Source: CAWBRT01 sp963832785 (GTDB lineage: Bacteria; Acidobacteriota; Terriglobia; Terriglobales; Acidobacteriaceae). Taken from it: a DNA stretch of 64,000 bases. Shown one piece after another: positions 62,807 to 64,000 of the stretch (positions are counted from its first letter, which is position 1; each line of letters opens with the position of its first letter). The notes under the pieces were generated by a model, which was given only the letters and a program-made list of their open reading frames with translations, had not been told where the DNA came from and ran no database searches. The translations under genes and the position numbers were made by a program. The stretch covers positions 1-64,000 of the forward strand of contig CAWHVF010000006.1 in the NCBI GenBank assembly GCA_963832785.1, read 5' to 3'.

Positions 62807-63906
62807 TCTTAATGAACGATTTCAAGGCGGAGCCGGCGGAGTTGCGCGAAGCCATGCTAAGCGCGGCCAGCCGCGTCTTCCAATCCGGCTGGTACATATT
62901 GGGTAATGAGGTTTCCGCCTTTGAAAAGAAATGGGCGGCGGCCTGCGGCCTGGCTCACGGAGTTGGCACCGGCAACGGCATGGATGCCATCGAGATCGCT
63001 CTGCGCGCCGCCGGCATCGGTCCGGGAGATGAGGTGATTACCACGCCGATGACGGCTTTCGCCACCGTGCTGGCTGTCATTCGGGCTGGGGCAACGCCGG
63101 TGCTGGCCGACATCGACTCGTCTACGGCGCTGTTATCTGTCGAGAGCGCGCAGCGCTGCCTTAGCCGGGCGACCAAGGCGGTATTGCTGGTGCACCTTTA
63201 CGGGCAGGTGCGTGCCATGGATGAGTGGACCGCCTTCTGCGCCGGGCATCGTCTCACCCTGGTTGAAGATTGCGCTCAGTCGCATGGCGCCGCATGGCGC
63301 GGGAAGGTGGCCGGCAGCTTTGGCGCGGCCGGGGCATACAGTTTCTATCCCACCAAGAACCTGGGCGCGCTGGGCGACGCCGGTATGCTGGTGACGGACG
63401 ATGAAGCCTTGGCGCAACGCGCTGCCTGCTTGCGCAACTACGGTCAAAAGGATCGCTACCATCATCCCGTGGCCGGTCTCAACAGCCGCCTTGACGAGCT
63501 TCACGCCGCCATTCTGGCCGAACGGCTCAACTGGCTGCCGCGGTTCAACCAGCGGCGCCGGGAAATCGCCAGTGCCTATCGCAGCGGAATCCGGAACCCG
63601 CGGATATCGCTCCTGGCGGAGCCGCAGGAGCCCGGCGCGCACGTTTACCACCTTTTCGTTGTTACCTGCGAGCAACGCGACGCTTTGCAACAGCACTTGA
63701 AGGCGCATTCGGTGCAATCGCTGATTCACTATCCCATTCCGGCTCATGGGCAAGAGCCGTGCCGGCAAATTGCCCGCGACCCTCAGGGCCTGGTCAACGC
63801 CGAGCGGCACGCGGCAACTTGCCTGTCGCTACCGTGTCATCCGCAGATGAAGGACGCCGATATTACCGCCGTAGTAGAGGCGGTAAATGCATTCCAAGAG
63901 GCATGA
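62803..63906 (+). CDS. DegT/DnrJ/EryC1/StrS-family aminotransferase
   Basis: The 367-residue PLP enzyme has VGTGNGMDAIEIALRAAGIGPGDEVITTPMTAFATVLAV, LVEDCAQSHGAAW (PLP-ring Asp and the Gln/Ser pair), and the PLP-Lys in SFYPTKNLGALGD (Lys185). C-terminal YGQKDRYHHPVAGLNSRLDELHAAIL is the dimer/active-site loop. It transfers an amino group onto a keto-sugar nucleotide. Works with the SDR at 61811 and the downstream transferase in one operon (ATGA overlaps). Confidence 0.9.
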   Translation: MILMNDFKAEPAELREAMLSAASRVFQSGWYILGNEVSAFEKKWAAACGLAHGVGTGNGMDAIEIALRAAGIGPGDEVITTPMTAFATVLAVIRAGATPVLADIDSSTALLSVESAQRCLSRATKAVLLVHLYGQVRAMDEWTAFCAGHRLTLVEDCAQSHGAAWRGKVAGSFGAAGAYSFYPTKNLGALGDAGMLVTDDEALAQRAACLRNYGQKDRYHHPVAGLNSRLDELHAAILAERLNWLPRFNQRRREIASAYRSGIRNPRISLLAEPQEPGAHVYHLFVVTCEQRDALQQHLKAHSVQSLIHYPIPAHGQEPCRQIARDPQGLVNAERHAATCLSLPCHPQMKDADITAVVEAVNAFQEA

Positions 63907-64000
63907 TGGAACACTATGTCACGGTCTTCGATAGCTTGTTTCTCCCTCAGGGCCTGGCGCTGCATATGTCTATGGATCGGCACGCCCGGCCGTACACGCT
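63903..64000 (+). CDS. Glycosyltransferase-like protein, 3'-truncated by window
   Basis: The frame MMEHYVTVFDSLFLPQGLAL, then HMSMDRHARPYT, is cut by the right edge after 32 residues. FDSLFLPQGLALHxSL-RHA resembles the first strand and helix of GT8/GT-A-like sugar transferases that begin with a substrate-scan helix. Start ATG 63903 overlaps the aminotransferase stop by 4 nt. Last visible gene of the glycan operon. Confidence 0.55.
   Translation, partial: MMEHYVTVFDSLFLPQGLALHMSMDRHARPYT

Overview
The window is about 61 kb of GC-rich DNA that looks like a heterotrophic Acidobacteriota chromosome, preceded by about 2.8 kb of AT-rich DNA that does not match it. No rRNA or marker phylogeny is available. 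The Acidobacteriota assignment is an inference from bacillithiol synthesis (BshC), futalosine-pathway menaquinone genes (MqnC, MqnD), a fused 2-oxoacid dehydrogenase E1, small acidobacterial-type conserved proteins and dense, short, mostly monocistronic or small-operon gene order. One tRNA (Leu, UAG) is present. There is no CRISPR array, prophage or transposase.

Layout. 1-3.2 kb: AT-rich mosaic with a 5'-truncated extracellular protein, a SAM methyltransferase, the tail of a TPR protein, and a chimeric frame joining a DUF362-type start to a BatA/VWA-type fragment exactly where base composition changes. 3.2-7.1 kb: GalB-like hydratase, an aromatic-acid-type MFS importer and a DHA2 drug exporter. 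7.4-11.9 kb: hybrid sensor kinase (badly frameshifted) and an FMN-dependent alpha-hydroxyacid dehydrogenase family protein. 12-14.6 kb: remnants and microproteins: an abortive-infection/HEPN-like protein, cupin and RraA fragments, a 51-aa membrane protein, ribosomal protein bS21 and two tiny proteins. 14.6-23.9 kb: catabolic island on the minus strand with two paralogous FAD oxidoreductases around a DASS carboxylate transporter, then an AbgA-like amidohydrolase, an SSS symporter with its DUF3311 partner and a YgeY-like M20 hydrolase. 24-28.4 kb: MarC, an EmrB-type exporter and a DAACS symporter. 29-35.1 kb: a carbohydrate ABC importer with a mandelate-racemase-family dehydratase, probably one sugar-acid utilisation operon. 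35.2-53 kb: housekeeping and redox genes (bshC, CoA-disulfide-reductase/rhodanese fusion, GDPD, mazG, phosphoglycolate phosphatase, fused E1, DoxX, orphan nuoB, HD-GYP, mqnD). 53-64 kb: SRPBCC protein, a low-GC nucleotidyl-cyclase-like gene, a cellulose-synthase-like GT2, fcl and gmd (GDP-fucose), mqnC, and a tightly overlapping surface-glycan operon running off the right edge.

Two cross-cutting observations. First, broken genes are common, and nearly all of the breaks read as single-base insertions, often lengthening a G or C run. This looks more like sequence error than biology. Second, gene-free gaps hold dispersed repeats: a MITE-like family with TGTATCCC/GGGATACA ends (three copies), a second palindromic family, a 147-bp palindrome, and a 326-bp segment with 15/16-bp terminal inverted repeats.

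No single new system is proven. The best candidates are the 14.6-23.9 kb uptake/hydrolysis/oxidation island and the repeat families.
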